DNA from: Rhodobacterales bacterium HTCC2255
Lineage (GTDB): Bacteria; Pseudomonadota; Alphaproteobacteria; Rhodobacterales; Rhodobacteraceae
Direction of reading: 5' to 3'
NCBI GenBank assembly: GCA_000153745.1
Contig: DS022282.1
Span: 1,262,066-1,326,065 of the forward strand
DNA length: 64,000 nucleotides
A model generated the notes under the pieces. It was not told where the DNA came from, did not search any database, and saw only the letters and a program-made list of their open reading frames with translations. The position numbers were made by a program, and so were the translations under genes. Below are positions 9,206 to 18,144 of the stretch, one piece after another; position 1 is the first letter of the stretch; each line of letters starts with the position of its first letter.

Positions 9206-9888
9206 ACTAAGGAGAATCTTTCTTCAATAAGATCAAAATCGCGATTACTATCTGCGTTCAACCAAAAGTCATAATATTCATGCTGTTTCAAAATATTTTT
9301 ATTAGCGCAAAAGTTTAGGAAATCAACCTCTAGTCCACCATCAATTCTTTCGGATTCAAAGTTTTTTAGAGTATCACGAAATAGTTCCCTGTCACCTTGA
9401 AATAACCCAGCAAAGATACTGTGGGCATTGGCAGGATTTCTTGAATCATATGAACTAATACCTTTCACTGCCGTCTCAAAAGGAGATGTGTAAACCCGAG
9501 GAAATCTAGTTCTTACAGGAACTGTTGTAAGGGAAATAGAGCCACAAAGTGGGGTAATCCAAAAACTTTTTTCCGTGAAGATGTCAGGATATGAAAATGA
9601 CATCAGAGGAAGCTTAAATGCATTCAAAACGGTTTTAAATTTAAATATTGTTGGCGATTTATCAGGTGTTTCGACGATATCAACCTTATGGAGACCTACT
9701 TCTTTTTCAAACAATGAAATTTCATTCCGTTCAACCAACAAATGTATTTTTTTAAAATTATTTATATTCAGAGATAAAAAATTATGAATCACTGACTTAC
9801 CGTTATTCATTAAAAAAAGCGGTTTAGACATATAAGAATTATTATATTTCCTTTTGCCACCACAAAATAAAAAAATCTCGTTATTCAT
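9202..9888 (-). CDS. Divergent nucleotidyltransferase-like protein of the six-gene cassette
   Basis: A 228-residue protein with the outline of a sugar-1-phosphate nucleotidyltransferase. The N-terminus IFLFCGGKRKYNNSYMSKPL sits where family members have L-A-G-G-x-G-T-R and P-K-P. The SYPDIF segment sits where a metal-binding Asp is expected, and NADSNRDFDLI resembles the second metal site near the C-terminus. The usual G-x-G-T-R loop is not intact, so activity is uncertain. It overlaps both neighbours (8 and 4 bases). It may activate an unusual sugar or polyol phosphate, or it may have lost catalysis. The family call is mine, by eye. Confidence 0.55.
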   Translation of the reverse strand: MNNEIFLFCGGKRKYNNSYMSKPLFLMNNGKSVIHNFLSLNINNFKKIHLLVERNEISLFEKEVGLHKVDIVETPDKSPTIFKFKTVLNAFKLPLMSFSYPDIFTEKSFWITPLCGSISLTTVPVRTRFPRVYTSPFETAVKGISSYDSRNPANAHSIFAGLFQGDRELFRDTLKNFESERIDGGLEVDFLNFCANKNILKQHEYYDFWLNADSNRDFDLIEERFSLV

Positions 9889-10678
9889 AAAATATTATCT
9901 CCATGTCTTTATCAATTTTATTTAGCTGGCCACAAGCAGAAGCTATGCGCTCATTCAATGCTAAAAAAGAATCACTGTTCCAACTTGCTATTAGAATAAA
10001 CTTATTATCGGGGAGAACTTTATAGCTTATGTGACATTTAGCTAAATAAAGAACTGGAAGAAATGCAATAACATCCCATATGCGCACGCTAAAACCGACA
10101 AAAGTCTGTAATTTACCTTTTAACAACTCTAGAAGACCGATACCTGCAGAGCCCCATCTATAGAGACCGGTTGAGTAATCGTCAATAATACATAACAAAT
10201 CATTCCTCAGTGACATATCATTTCGGCTGAGATCAGGTGGGTATGCGAAATATGTCGGCCCTGAGCTTTTTGACTTAATGTCAAAGCTGGAATGTAATTC
10301 ACCATTATCCCAAATAACTCTATCTTTTGGGATCGGGGAATAAACGCCCGCCTTCACTATCTTGTAATTTTTGATTACGCAAATAATCGTGCAATACCAG
10401 GGGTTACCGAGCTGGAAATTATGCGAACCGTCTAGCGGATCAATAACGACCGTCGTGTCTTTAAACGGTATGAGCCCATTAAAACTAACTCCTTCTTCGG
10501 AATAAATAACACAACATTCAATAGAACTTGCCGTACTTGACAAAACATCATGTAGATCAAAATCAAGTTTCGTTACGACATCTCGTTCGACGCCATTTTT
10601 TGTGTCCAAGACAGCTCTATCTACATCTGAGCACCTTTCGTAAACATCGATCGCAGCCGCGATTAGATCAACAATCAT
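9881..10678 (-). CDS. Inositol-monophosphatase-superfamily phosphatase
   Basis: Magnesium-dependent phosphatase fold, 265 residues. The metal-binding signature is clear: SEEG (Glu61/Glu62), VIDPLDGSHNF (Asp80, Asp83) and a later WDVIAF aspartate. The superfamily removes phosphate from inositol, fructose bisphosphate, PAP and various sugar phosphates. Within this cassette a sugar- or polyol-phosphate substrate is more likely than a housekeeping one, because the gene is coupled by ATGA to a mannitol-phosphate-dehydrogenase-like gene and by 8 bases to a nucleotidyltransferase-like gene. A second, ordinary family member is encoded at 38573-39346. Confidence 0.78.
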   Translation of the reverse strand: MIVDLIAAAIDVYERCSDVDRAVLDTKNGVERDVVTKLDFDLHDVLSSTASSIECCVIYSEEGVSFNGLIPFKDTTVVIDPLDGSHNFQLGNPWYCTIICVIKNYKIVKAGVYSPIPKDRVIWDNGELHSSFDIKSKSSGPTYFAYPPDLSRNDMSLRNDLLCIIDDYSTGLYRWGSAGIGLLELLKGKLQTFVGFSVRIWDVIAFLPVLYLAKCHISYKVLPDNKFILIASWNSDSFLALNERIASACGQLNKIDKDMEIIFYE

Positions 10679-11760
10679 ACGTCGTACTCTTCATAGGCTT
10701 TCTGAATAAGCATCCCTTCTGCGCTATCACTCTGAACACCTAGATGTAACGATAAGAAATCACCTAGCGAACCGTTATTAATTTTATTTATAATAGGATA
10801 ATCAGGGTCGTTTTTCTCATTATACTTTAAAGCCGCCACAATACCTTTGGTCAGGTTCACTGGAGAAATCCCCGCAGATATACACATCCTCAGTGCACCT
10901 AATAACCTCCCACCTGGCTGTAACTTTCTAATAGGCTCACGAGCAACCCGAATTACCGGATCAAATAGAAGATTATTACTAAATCTTCTAATTTCTTTTT
11001 TTGCATATGCTTCCATGAAGTTATGGTCATGATTTGTGAGGATTTTTAACATTTGCAAAATCTCATCCACAACTCCTTCCAAAATAATGCTTACCTCCTC
11101 TATCGCCAACGCTTCATGAACGTACTTGCATTCAAATAGATAGCCGTAGAATGCAGCTATGCAGTGAGGAGTATTGTGTAAGTATAATTTGGCATCCCAC
11201 TCACTTTTCATTTGGTCTAAATCAATCCAGTGGATACCTGGAGTTAGGTCTTTTAAGCAATCCGTAATATCACCATGATCTTCTAGATACAAAACTCCAT
11301 TCTCTGTATGCAATGCGTTAGGGTCTAGTTCAAGGTTTTCAGTTGATGCAGTTAGCGACGCAATAACATCTGGTACGCCAAAATATATATCGTCTTTTCC
11401 AAGATGCCCTTGTAAAATTTTGACTGTATAAGGATCGTTCTCTAGGCTGAATATCTTACAGGTTAATTTCCCTAACTCCTTAGGTAACTTTTCTACATTT
11501 CTAGGGCCGACACAAACAAAGGCGATGTCAAATACTTCCAAATCAATTTCATTTAGATCAGAGAAAGCCAAACGACTATCAACATCCATAACATCTAAAC
11601 GATCACCAAAACTCATGAATGTTTTGTACACCCCTCTCTCTCTTAAAGATGTGGCGAGCTGGTCATTGCCATCGAAAAATGTTATCTCGAAATTTTTTAG
11701 TTCCCAAGGAACATATCCTCTACCAATCGCTCCTGCACCTACTATTAAAGCTTTAACCAC
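10675..11760 (-). CDS. Mannitol-1-phosphate 5-dehydrogenase-like oxidoreductase
   Basis: Polyol-specific long-chain dehydrogenase/reductase of 361 residues. It has an N-terminal NAD(P) loop GAGAIGRG at 8-15 and the family catalytic trio in AKLYLHNTPH (Lys191, Asn196, His199). MtlD interconverts fructose-6-phosphate and mannitol-1-phosphate; here no mannitol transporter is nearby, and the gene is locked between an enolase-superfamily and a phosphatase gene, so a ketose- or aldose-phosphate reduction for glycan synthesis is more likely. The start appears to be GTG at 11760, inside the end of the upstream gene, with AAGGA about nine bases before it. The substrate is unknown. Confidence 0.72.
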   Translation of the reverse strand: MVKALIVGAGAIGRGYVPWELKNFEITFFDGNDQLATSLRERGVYKTFMSFGDRLDVMDVDSRLAFSDLNEIDLEVFDIAFVCVGPRNVEKLPKELGKLTCKIFSLENDPYTVKILQGHLGKDDIYFGVPDVIASLTASTENLELDPNALHTENGVLYLEDHGDITDCLKDLTPGIHWIDLDQMKSEWDAKLYLHNTPHCIAAFYGYLFECKYVHEALAIEEVSIILEGVVDEILQMLKILTNHDHNFMEAYAKKEIRRFSNNLLFDPVIRVAREPIRKLQPGGRLLGALRMCISAGISPVNLTKGIVAALKYNEKNDPDYPIINKINNGSLGDFLSLHLGVQSDSAEGMLIQKAYEEYDV

Positions 11761-13076
11761 GTTATACCGTCCTTAAAATTAATTAACTTACTATTTATCT
11801 CACTAGCAAACCCCACCAATAACCCGCTCATTCTCGGGGCTTCAACCCTTCCTCTCGACACTAAAGCAGGCTGGGTCATAAAATGAGAACAGAAACTTAC
11901 GTTTTCTAACAAACTGGAATCAAAATCTTTTATACCAAAATAACGTGCCTGATTATAAAAGCTTATATGTGCCGATAGTTCATCAAGACAAGAACCGCCC
12001 GCATGTGGTGTTATCGGGCAATTAAGCCGGTAAGCTATTTCACATACTAAGATGACATCAATGAACCCAAGCATCCTGCAAGGATCAGCTTGGAATCTGT
12101 CTATACCCTGCATCATTAGTGACAGCGCCACATGCGGAGATGGGCAGTTTTCGCCAGTCACAATTTCTATACTCAAGTTATGTTTTGCTTTATATTTTAT
12201 CAGCTGCTCGAACAACACTATATTATCTGGCGCAAAAGGTTCTTCAAGCCATAGGATACCACGGACCTCTAAGGCCACTATAAATTTCTTAGCTGTATCA
12301 AGAGACAGAGTTTGATTCGCATCAGCACAAAGAATGATATCTTTAGGCAATATTTCCTTTAATTTATCAATTTTGTTTAGGAAATAGTCTATGTCTGGTC
12401 CAACTTTAAGTTTAAACAGCGTTTTACCTTCATCATGAAAGACATTTAGAATTTCCTTTGAAAGGGTATCGACATCAAATCCTATCCAGGTCGTATGGTA
12501 TACAGGCAGCCCGTTTTTTTCAATAAGCGTGATATTTTCATTCAAAACCTGAGGTGTTGGTGTGAAAATTGTATTATTAACCTCAAAAATTGAAGACAAA
12601 TTGGTGTTTTCACCATAAAAACCAAGGAAATCATTATCACTGATACCTAAAAATAACTTCCAAGCCGGTAGATTATATTTTTTGCCAAAAAAGTCCACGA
12701 TTGTATTTAAAATTACTCCCGTGGCTTGGTACTGAACACCTCCATTAGGTGATAGCCATCTAATCTGGTGCGGATTAATCAAGAAAGCATAAGGCGACTC
12801 CCAGCCCTGAGATAACTCCCGCAAGGTTGACCCATCATAAAGTTGCAAGATATCCTCGACCGCACGACATATAAGGTCATTCCCCAAACCCAAAGTAAAT
12901 CCAGCGCCATACGCGTCTATACCATTTTTCCGTAAGCCTACTAGCGGGTTTGAATACTGAGTATGCAAGTTGATCGCGTCACTACCCATTCCAAATCTGG
13001 GAATATCAATTCTAACATCACTGATAGTCCATTGCTCTATATTAAATTCAAAGTCTAACAAGTCATTTAAAATCAT
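11745..13076 (-). CDS. Enolase-superfamily acid-sugar dehydratase, L-fuconate-dehydratase-like
   Basis: Predicted to abstract the alpha proton of an aldonate and eliminate water, giving a 2-keto-3-deoxy acid. With the ATG at 13076 as residue 1 (443 residues), the visible catalytic set is Lys222-x-Lys224 (FKLKVG), metal ligands Asp252 (ADAN), Glu278 (LEEP) and Glu309 (GEN), and His358 (TPHAGG). The early GSDAINLHTQYSNP segment and the spacing match the fuconate dehydratase group. GAGGA lies just upstream of 13076, and this start gives a 14-base overlap with the ThDP gene, so the ATG or TTG further upstream is unlikely. An aldonate dehydratase inside a polysaccharide cluster is unusual. Confidence 0.78.
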   Translation of the reverse strand: MILNDLLDFEFNIEQWTISDVRIDIPRFGMGSDAINLHTQYSNPLVGLRKNGIDAYGAGFTLGLGNDLICRAVEDILQLYDGSTLRELSQGWESPYAFLINPHQIRWLSPNGGVQYQATGVILNTIVDFFGKKYNLPAWKLFLGISDNDFLGFYGENTNLSSIFEVNNTIFTPTPQVLNENITLIEKNGLPVYHTTWIGFDVDTLSKEILNVFHDEGKTLFKLKVGPDIDYFLNKIDKLKEILPKDIILCADANQTLSLDTAKKFIVALEVRGILWLEEPFAPDNIVLFEQLIKYKAKHNLSIEIVTGENCPSPHVALSLMMQGIDRFQADPCRMLGFIDVILVCEIAYRLNCPITPHAGGSCLDELSAHISFYNQARYFGIKDFDSSLLENVSFCSHFMTQPALVSRGRVEAPRMSGLLVGFASEINSKLINFKDGITWLKL

Positions 13077-14886
13077 AGAATTCCTCAAACTCAACATAAG
13101 GATACATATAATCAATAGCTGTATTTTCGAATGTGCCCTCATCGTTCATTTTGCTTACGACCAAAGGCTCAATGGTCTCAAACTCACTGGTAAAGACCTC
13201 GATAACCAATTTAATAGCATCTACTTTTGTGAGGTGATCTCGAAGTATGCTCTTAAGTTCGTTTTTAGATCTTGCACCCCTATATTCAATACCAAAGCAC
13301 GAAACTAAACTCTTATAGTCAGGAATAAAAACCCCGCTAGCCTCATCAGTTCCAAGCTTTCGTCCCTCAAAGAATTTATCTTGAGTTGCTTTTATCGATC
13401 TATAACCTCCATTATTTACAATAATCAAAACAAATGATGAGTCACTGGTTTTTAATGTTGATAACTCAGAAGCACACATCATCAAAGACCCATCGCCTAC
13501 AACTCCTAAAACAGGCTTTGCATTACAACTCTGCGACGCTCCTACTATGTATGAAAGAGTCATTCCCATTGAACCGAAGGAGCCTGAAGAGATAAAGGTG
13601 TTATTTTTTGTTAACTTCATCGATTGCGGAACGATGTACCATGGCTGGCCTGCGTCAGTTACTACTGCGCCAAATTGATCCATATAATCATCCAGCTCAT
13701 CGAGAGCATCATAGAGACTAAAATCTGATGATATAGGTATGTGCTCCAAATACATAGACTTTATTCGAGCACAGTAGGCGAGCCATTCTTGAAGATCATT
13801 TTCTAAATTAATATTTAGTGTGATATATCTTAAAGACTGAACAACATCCATCGAAAAAGTATTTTCAATATTTAAATCATTCTTTCGGTGCGCAACAATC
13901 GCATCATCGATCTCAAACCAATATTTTTTTGCATTCGGATTAAATAATAACGGATCCCAGCCTACGATTTGCTGATGCATACTACATCCAACAATAATAA
14001 TCGTATCGGCTTGCTGGCTTATTATATTTGCGCTTCTATTACCCCTGATACTTAAGACGCCCAGATAATATTCATCATCATGATAACCAACAGATTTCGC
14101 GAGAGGTGTGACCATGTAAGGAATCTTGAATTCACGGGCAATCGCTCTACATGCTTCCTCTCCTTTTGCTCGCAAAACACCCGCCCCGAAGATAAAAATA
14201 GGAGCGGCTCCAACGCTTATTTTTTTTTGGTCGATATTTTCAAGATTACCAACTTTGTATTCTACAAGTAATTCCCGCTCTTTCCAATAAGCGTTAATCA
14301 CATCATGTGGTAAATTTTTCCCCTGAACGTCAAGAGGAATTTCAATATAGGCAGGGCCAGTCCGGCCTGACAACATAGCACTCAGCGCCTCTTCTACAGC
14401 ACTGATCCCCTCAATTGGATTTTGAATGATTGTCGAATATTTCGTAATCGGACGAAAACAATCAATAGCATCAAATTCAAAAGTACCATTCTGCCTTAAG
14501 CCAGACATTTTATTAATACGCGAAGAATCTGAACTCTTCACTTGACCGCCCAAGAACATTACTGGAGAGCTATCCTGCCATGCCGCGGCTACAGAGGTAA
14601 ATAAGTTTGTTACACCTGGCCCGGTTGTGCCGATAGCTACGCCAACTGTTTTACCAGCACGTGTATATGCATCCGCGGCAATACCTGCAAAAGATTCGTG
14701 TTGCACACAAACCAAATCCATATTACGTGAGCGTGCAATAGCATCAACGATATACATTATCCCACCACCAGTAAGCGAGAAAACTTTATCAACCCCAAGC
14801 ATATTAAGACGGATCAAAATATAATCTGAAAAATTAATAATATCTGTACTGTTAATCTTATCTAAAAATATTTTCTTTGCACTCAT
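13063..14886 (-). CDS. Thiamine-diphosphate-dependent carboligase, acetolactate-synthase-like (possible YerE-type enzyme)
   Basis: Three-domain ThDP enzyme of about 607 residues. The activating glutamate is Glu64 in CVQHESFAG; the ThDP-magnesium motif runs from GDG (465-467) to NN (492-493). The C-terminal tail with DYMYPYVEFEEF is long. The family decarboxylates a 2-keto acid and transfers the acyl carbanion. Because ddhABCD lies directly upstream, the closest known role is YerE of yersiniose synthesis, which adds a two-carbon unit to C4 of a CDP-4-keto-3,6-dideoxyhexose. The start is ATG 14886 with GAGG upstream; the TTG at 14901 is rejected. It heads an overlapping six-gene run. Confidence 0.8.
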   Translation of the reverse strand: MSAKKIFLDKINSTDIINFSDYILIRLNMLGVDKVFSLTGGGIMYIVDAIARSRNMDLVCVQHESFAGIAADAYTRAGKTVGVAIGTTGPGVTNLFTSVAAAWQDSSPVMFLGGQVKSSDSSRINKMSGLRQNGTFEFDAIDCFRPITKYSTIIQNPIEGISAVEEALSAMLSGRTGPAYIEIPLDVQGKNLPHDVINAYWKERELLVEYKVGNLENIDQKKISVGAAPIFIFGAGVLRAKGEEACRAIAREFKIPYMVTPLAKSVGYHDDEYYLGVLSIRGNRSANIISQQADTIIIVGCSMHQQIVGWDPLLFNPNAKKYWFEIDDAIVAHRKNDLNIENTFSMDVVQSLRYITLNINLENDLQEWLAYCARIKSMYLEHIPISSDFSLYDALDELDDYMDQFGAVVTDAGQPWYIVPQSMKLTKNNTFISSGSFGSMGMTLSYIVGASQSCNAKPVLGVVGDGSLMMCASELSTLKTSDSSFVLIIVNNGGYRSIKATQDKFFEGRKLGTDEASGVFIPDYKSLVSCFGIEYRGARSKNELKSILRDHLTKVDAIKLVIEVFTSEFETIEPLVVSKMNDEGTFENTAIDYMYPYVEFEEFYDFK

Positions 14887-14979
14887 GTTACCTGACCTCA
14901 AAATACTGGTCTATAAACCAGATATAATTAAATTTATTCTTAAATATGACTGGAAATCTGTAATTTTAAGCAGTTGTAC

Positions 14980-16299
14980 TTAAAAATCTGAAACACCAAA
15001 AAATTCTTCCAATTTCTGGACTGCATAATCTAAGTGGTCATTTTTCAAGCCGGGATATAATCCAATCCAGAGAGTTTGATTCATTGTAATGTCAGTATTA
15101 GTCAAGCTCCCCACAACTCTATACTCTAATCCCTCGAAATATGGCTGTTTTGTTAAATTTCCAGCAAAGAGCAATCGAGAACCAATTTTATTTTGATCCA
15201 AATATTTTGTTAAATCTGTTCGATCAACCCCACAGTCTTCTTTTAAGGTTATTGGAAACCCGAACCAAGACGGCTCTGAATTCTCGGTTGGTACCGTCAG
15301 TTCTATGTAATCAGACAGCGACGATAACTTTTCGCTCAAATAAGCGAAATTATCATTTCTAGCCTTTATAAACTCTGGGAGTCGCTTTAACTGAGCTAAC
15401 CCGCACGCCGCCTGCATATCTGTTATTTTTAAATTGTAACCAAGGTGAGAATAAGTGTACTTATGGTCATAACCTTGCGGTAAAGACCCTAATTTTTGCC
15501 CAAAACGCTTACCACAAGTATCATCGCACCCTGGCTTGCAGTAGCAATCACGCCCCCAATCTCGGTAAGATTCAGCAATACTCATAAGCTCTGAGTTATT
15601 ACTGAAAACTGCACCGCCTTCGCCCATTGTCATGTGGTGCGCAGGGTAAAAACTTAAGGTCGCTATATCCCCCCATGTACCAATCATCTTTCCATCATAC
15701 TTCGCCCCCAATGCGTCACAGCTATCTTCAACAAGCCATAGTCCATGCCGATCACATATGTCCTTAACTTTCCTGACGTTAAAAGGGTTACCTAGAGTAT
15801 GCGCAAGCATAATTGCTTTCGTTTTTGGCGTAATCGCAGCTTCAATAAGGTTGGCATCGATATTGTGAGTGCTAAGGTCTACATCAACGAAAACAGGGAC
15901 TGCGCCAAATTGGACAATTGGATTAACGGTCGTAGGAAAACCAGCAGCAACACCAATTACCTCATCGCCCTTCTTGATCGCCCTATCCCCAAGCTTATGA
16001 GACGTTAACGTACTAAAAGCTACTAAGTTAGCGGACGAACCAGAATTAACCGTAATTAAGTGCTTTATACCAATAAATGCCGCCAGTTCTTTTTCAAATT
16101 TATCATTAAATCGGCCTGTGGTTAACCAACCGTCTAACGATGCCTCAACCATATACTGAAGCTCTGTTTCGCCAATTACTTTCCCCGACACAGGGACGGG
16201 GGTTTCGCCCGAAACAAATATCTTTTCCGCGTACTGTAATTTTGCATATTTACTGACCAATTCAGCAATCTCGTCTCTCAGATTTTCAGTTGTTTGCAT
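14980..16299 (-). CDS. ddhC: CDP-4-keto-6-deoxyglucose-3-dehydratase (E1, PMP/[2Fe-2S] enzyme)
   Basis: Removes the C3 hydroxyl of CDP-4-keto-6-deoxyglucose with PMP and an iron-sulphur cluster, partnered by the DdhD reductase. It belongs to the DegT fold, but the Schiff-base lysine is replaced by histidine (His221 in FYPAHHMTMGEGGA), the hallmark of E1. Cysteines fit C-x57-C-x1-C-x7-C exactly: Cys194, Cys252, Cys254 and Cys262, with an extra Cys258. The length of 439 is standard. The ATG overlaps the end of ddhB by 14 bases and has AAGGA upstream. Synonym rfbH. Confidence 0.95.
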   Translation of the reverse strand: MQTTENLRDEIAELVSKYAKLQYAEKIFVSGETPVPVSGKVIGETELQYMVEASLDGWLTTGRFNDKFEKELAAFIGIKHLITVNSGSSANLVAFSTLTSHKLGDRAIKKGDEVIGVAAGFPTTVNPIVQFGAVPVFVDVDLSTHNIDANLIEAAITPKTKAIMLAHTLGNPFNVRKVKDICDRHGLWLVEDSCDALGAKYDGKMIGTWGDIATLSFYPAHHMTMGEGGAVFSNNSELMSIAESYRDWGRDCYCKPGCDDTCGKRFGQKLGSLPQGYDHKYTYSHLGYNLKITDMQAACGLAQLKRLPEFIKARNDNFAYLSEKLSSLSDYIELTVPTENSEPSWFGFPITLKEDCGVDRTDLTKYLDQNKIGSRLLFAGNLTKQPYFEGLEYRVVGSLTNTDITMNQTLWIGLYPGLKNDHLDYAVQKLEEFFGVSDF

Positions 16300-17380
16300 G
16301 TCTCATATCCTTAGTAAATTCATTGATCTCATTAATACACTCTACTCTCATGTCAGCCCCTTCAATCCAGTATTTGTGCCATCCTGTAATTTTCTCTAAC
16401 GTAGTATCAAGGCTCCATGTGGGTGCCCAACCCAAAATAGCTGATGCCTTCGATATGTCTAATTTAAGCAGCATCGCTTCATGAGGATTATCATCCCGAT
16501 CTAGTCTCCAAGATGCACCGGGCCATAGGCTAATCATTTGATCTAAAATCCAATCTACCGGCCGAACATCACGGTCATGTGGGCCAAAATTCCAACCTTC
16601 CGAAAACTTGCCAGGGTTTTTGAATAATTGCTCTGCAAGAATTAAGTAACCAGAAAGAGGTTCAAGAACATGCTGCCATGGCCTTGTGGCATCCGGATTA
16701 CGAATAACAACAGATTTAGACGCCTCAAAAGCCCTAAGAATATCTGGTATTAAGCGATCTTCCGCCCAATCCCCTCCACCAATAACATTGCCAGCCCGCG
16801 CGGTAGCAAGACCAATATTAGCACCCCTCAAGAACGAATCCCTATAAGAACTTGTGACTAATTCAGAACAGCCCTTACTGCTACTATAAGGATCTCTGCC
16901 GCCCATTGGATCTGTTTCTTTATAACCCCAGACCCATTCATTATTTTCATAACATTTATCGGTGGTTATGTTTACCACAGCTTTCACTGATGAACATAGC
17001 CTGACAGCTTCTAGTAAATTCGCTGTTCCCATAACATTGGTTTCGTATGTTTCTAGCGGCTTTTCATAAGAGGCACGAACAAGGGGTTGGGCCGCCATGT
17101 GAAACACTATATCAGGAGAAAACTTCAAAATACTGGCACTAAGTGCCGCATAATCTCGTATGTCATTAATATCAGACTCTACTAAACCCTCAATACCAGC
17201 TATCGCAAATAAGTTTGGATTAGTTAATGGCTCCAAGGCATAACCTTTCACGACTGCACCCATCGAGTTAAGCCATATAGACAACCAGCTCCCTTTGAAA
17301 CCGGTATGCCCGGTCAAGAAAACCTTTTTCCCTTTCCAAAATTCTGAATTAATCATGTCGTCTGCTACCATATTTTCCAA
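16286..17380 (-). CDS. ddhB: CDP-glucose 4,6-dehydratase
   Basis: Extended SDR that converts CDP-glucose to CDP-4-keto-6-deoxyglucose. It carries [13 protein letters not shown] (cofactor loop), TTDKCYEN (catalytic Asp-Lys segment peculiar to RfbG), [11 protein letters not shown] (Tyr and Lys) and [16 protein letters not shown], all diagnostic. The start is uncertain: TTG 17380 (MENMV) is the position used by relatives that overlap the end of the cytidylyltransferase gene, while ATG 17371 and ATG 17356 are alternatives; none has a strong ribosome site. It lies between ddhA and ddhC, overlapping both. Synonym rfbG. Confidence 0.94.
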   Translation of the reverse strand: MENMVADDMINSEFWKGKKVFLTGHTGFKGSWLSIWLNSMGAVVKGYALEPLTNPNLFAIAGIEGLVESDINDIRDYAALSASILKFSPDIVFHMAAQPLVRASYEKPLETYETNVMGTANLLEAVRLCSSVKAVVNITTDKCYENNEWVWGYKETDPMGGRDPYSSSKGCSELVTSSYRDSFLRGANIGLATARAGNVIGGGDWAEDRLIPDILRAFEASKSVVIRNPDATRPWQHVLEPLSGYLILAEQLFKNPGKFSEGWNFGPHDRDVRPVDWILDQMISLWPGASWRLDRDDNPHEAMLLKLDISKASAILGWAPTWSLDTTLEKITGWHKYWIEGADMRVECINEINEFTKDMRHANN

Positions 17381-18135
17381 GGTGCTTTATGTTTAGCCCA
17401 CAATTCCTCAAGTAGAATTTTGTCTCGCAGGGTATCCATTGGCTGCCAAAATCCCTGATGTTCAAATGCCATTAACTCACCGTCATGAGACAAAGATTTA
17501 AGCGGCGTCTGCTCCCAAACACTATCAAAGTTCTCAATTTTGTTTAGCACCATAGGCGACAACACAAAAAACCCACCATTTATCATCCCACCGTCGCCTT
17601 TTGGTTTCTCCATAAAACTCTTAACGGATAAGCCCTCTGTCTCTAAAGCACCAAATCTACCAGGAGGAAAAACTGACGTTACAGTAGCAAGCTTGCCATG
17701 CGACTTATGAAATTCAATACATGCAGAAATATCAACATCACTAACACCGTCCCCATATGTCAAACAAAAAGCTTCGTCATTTTGAATATATTGAGATACA
17801 GCCAATAGCCGACCTCCTGTTTGAGCATGCTCGCCGGTATCAACCAAAGTAACTTTCCAGGGCTCAGCTCGACCATCATGAACCTCCATACGGTTCTCGG
17901 TCATATGAAACGTCACGTCGGATTGATGAAGAAAGTAGTTAGCAAAATATTCCTTGATTACATACCCTTTGTACCCGCAACAGATAATAAACTCATTCAC
18001 ACCATGTTTTGAGTACATTTTCATGATATGCCAAAGAATGGGCTTACCCCCAATTTCGATCATCGGCTTTGGCTTTAAGTCAGTTTCCTCACTTATACGC
18101 GTTCCGAAGCCACCGGCCAAAATTACTGCTTTCAT
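17365..18135 (-). CDS. ddhA: Glucose-1-phosphate cytidylyltransferase
   Basis: Makes CDP-glucose from CTP and glucose-1-phosphate, the entry to CDP-3,6-dideoxyhexoses. The N-terminus [25 protein letters not shown], the [12 protein letters not shown] segment, [10 protein letters not shown] (metal site) and the ending APWKIW are typical, and the length of 256 matches the family. AAGGA lies seven bases before the ATG. It starts nine bases after ddhD ends and overlaps the start of ddhB. Synonym rfbF. Confidence 0.96.
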   Translation of the reverse strand: MKAVILAGGFGTRISEETDLKPKPMIEIGGKPILWHIMKMYSKHGVNEFIICCGYKGYVIKEYFANYFLHQSDVTFHMTENRMEVHDGRAEPWKVTLVDTGEHAQTGGRLLAVSQYIQNDEAFCLTYGDGVSDVDISACIEFHKSHGKLATVTSVFPPGRFGALETEGLSVKSFMEKPKGDGGMINGGFFVLSPMVLNKIENFDSVWEQTPLKSLSHDGELMAFEHQGFWQPMDTLRDKILLEELWAKHKAPWKIW

Positions 18136-18144
18136 ATTAGTTCC

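Noticed and set aside
9881-10678. Assignment of the cassette phosphatase as CysQ or SuhB
   Set aside because: The motifs only support the superfamily; a separate, more conventional family member is encoded at 38573-39346.
13077-13142. Longer N-terminus for the enolase-superfamily protein with a hydrophobic stretch resembling a signal peptide
   Set aside because: It would overlap the ThDP gene by 80 bases; the ATG at 13076 has a clear GAGGA and matches the family N-terminus.
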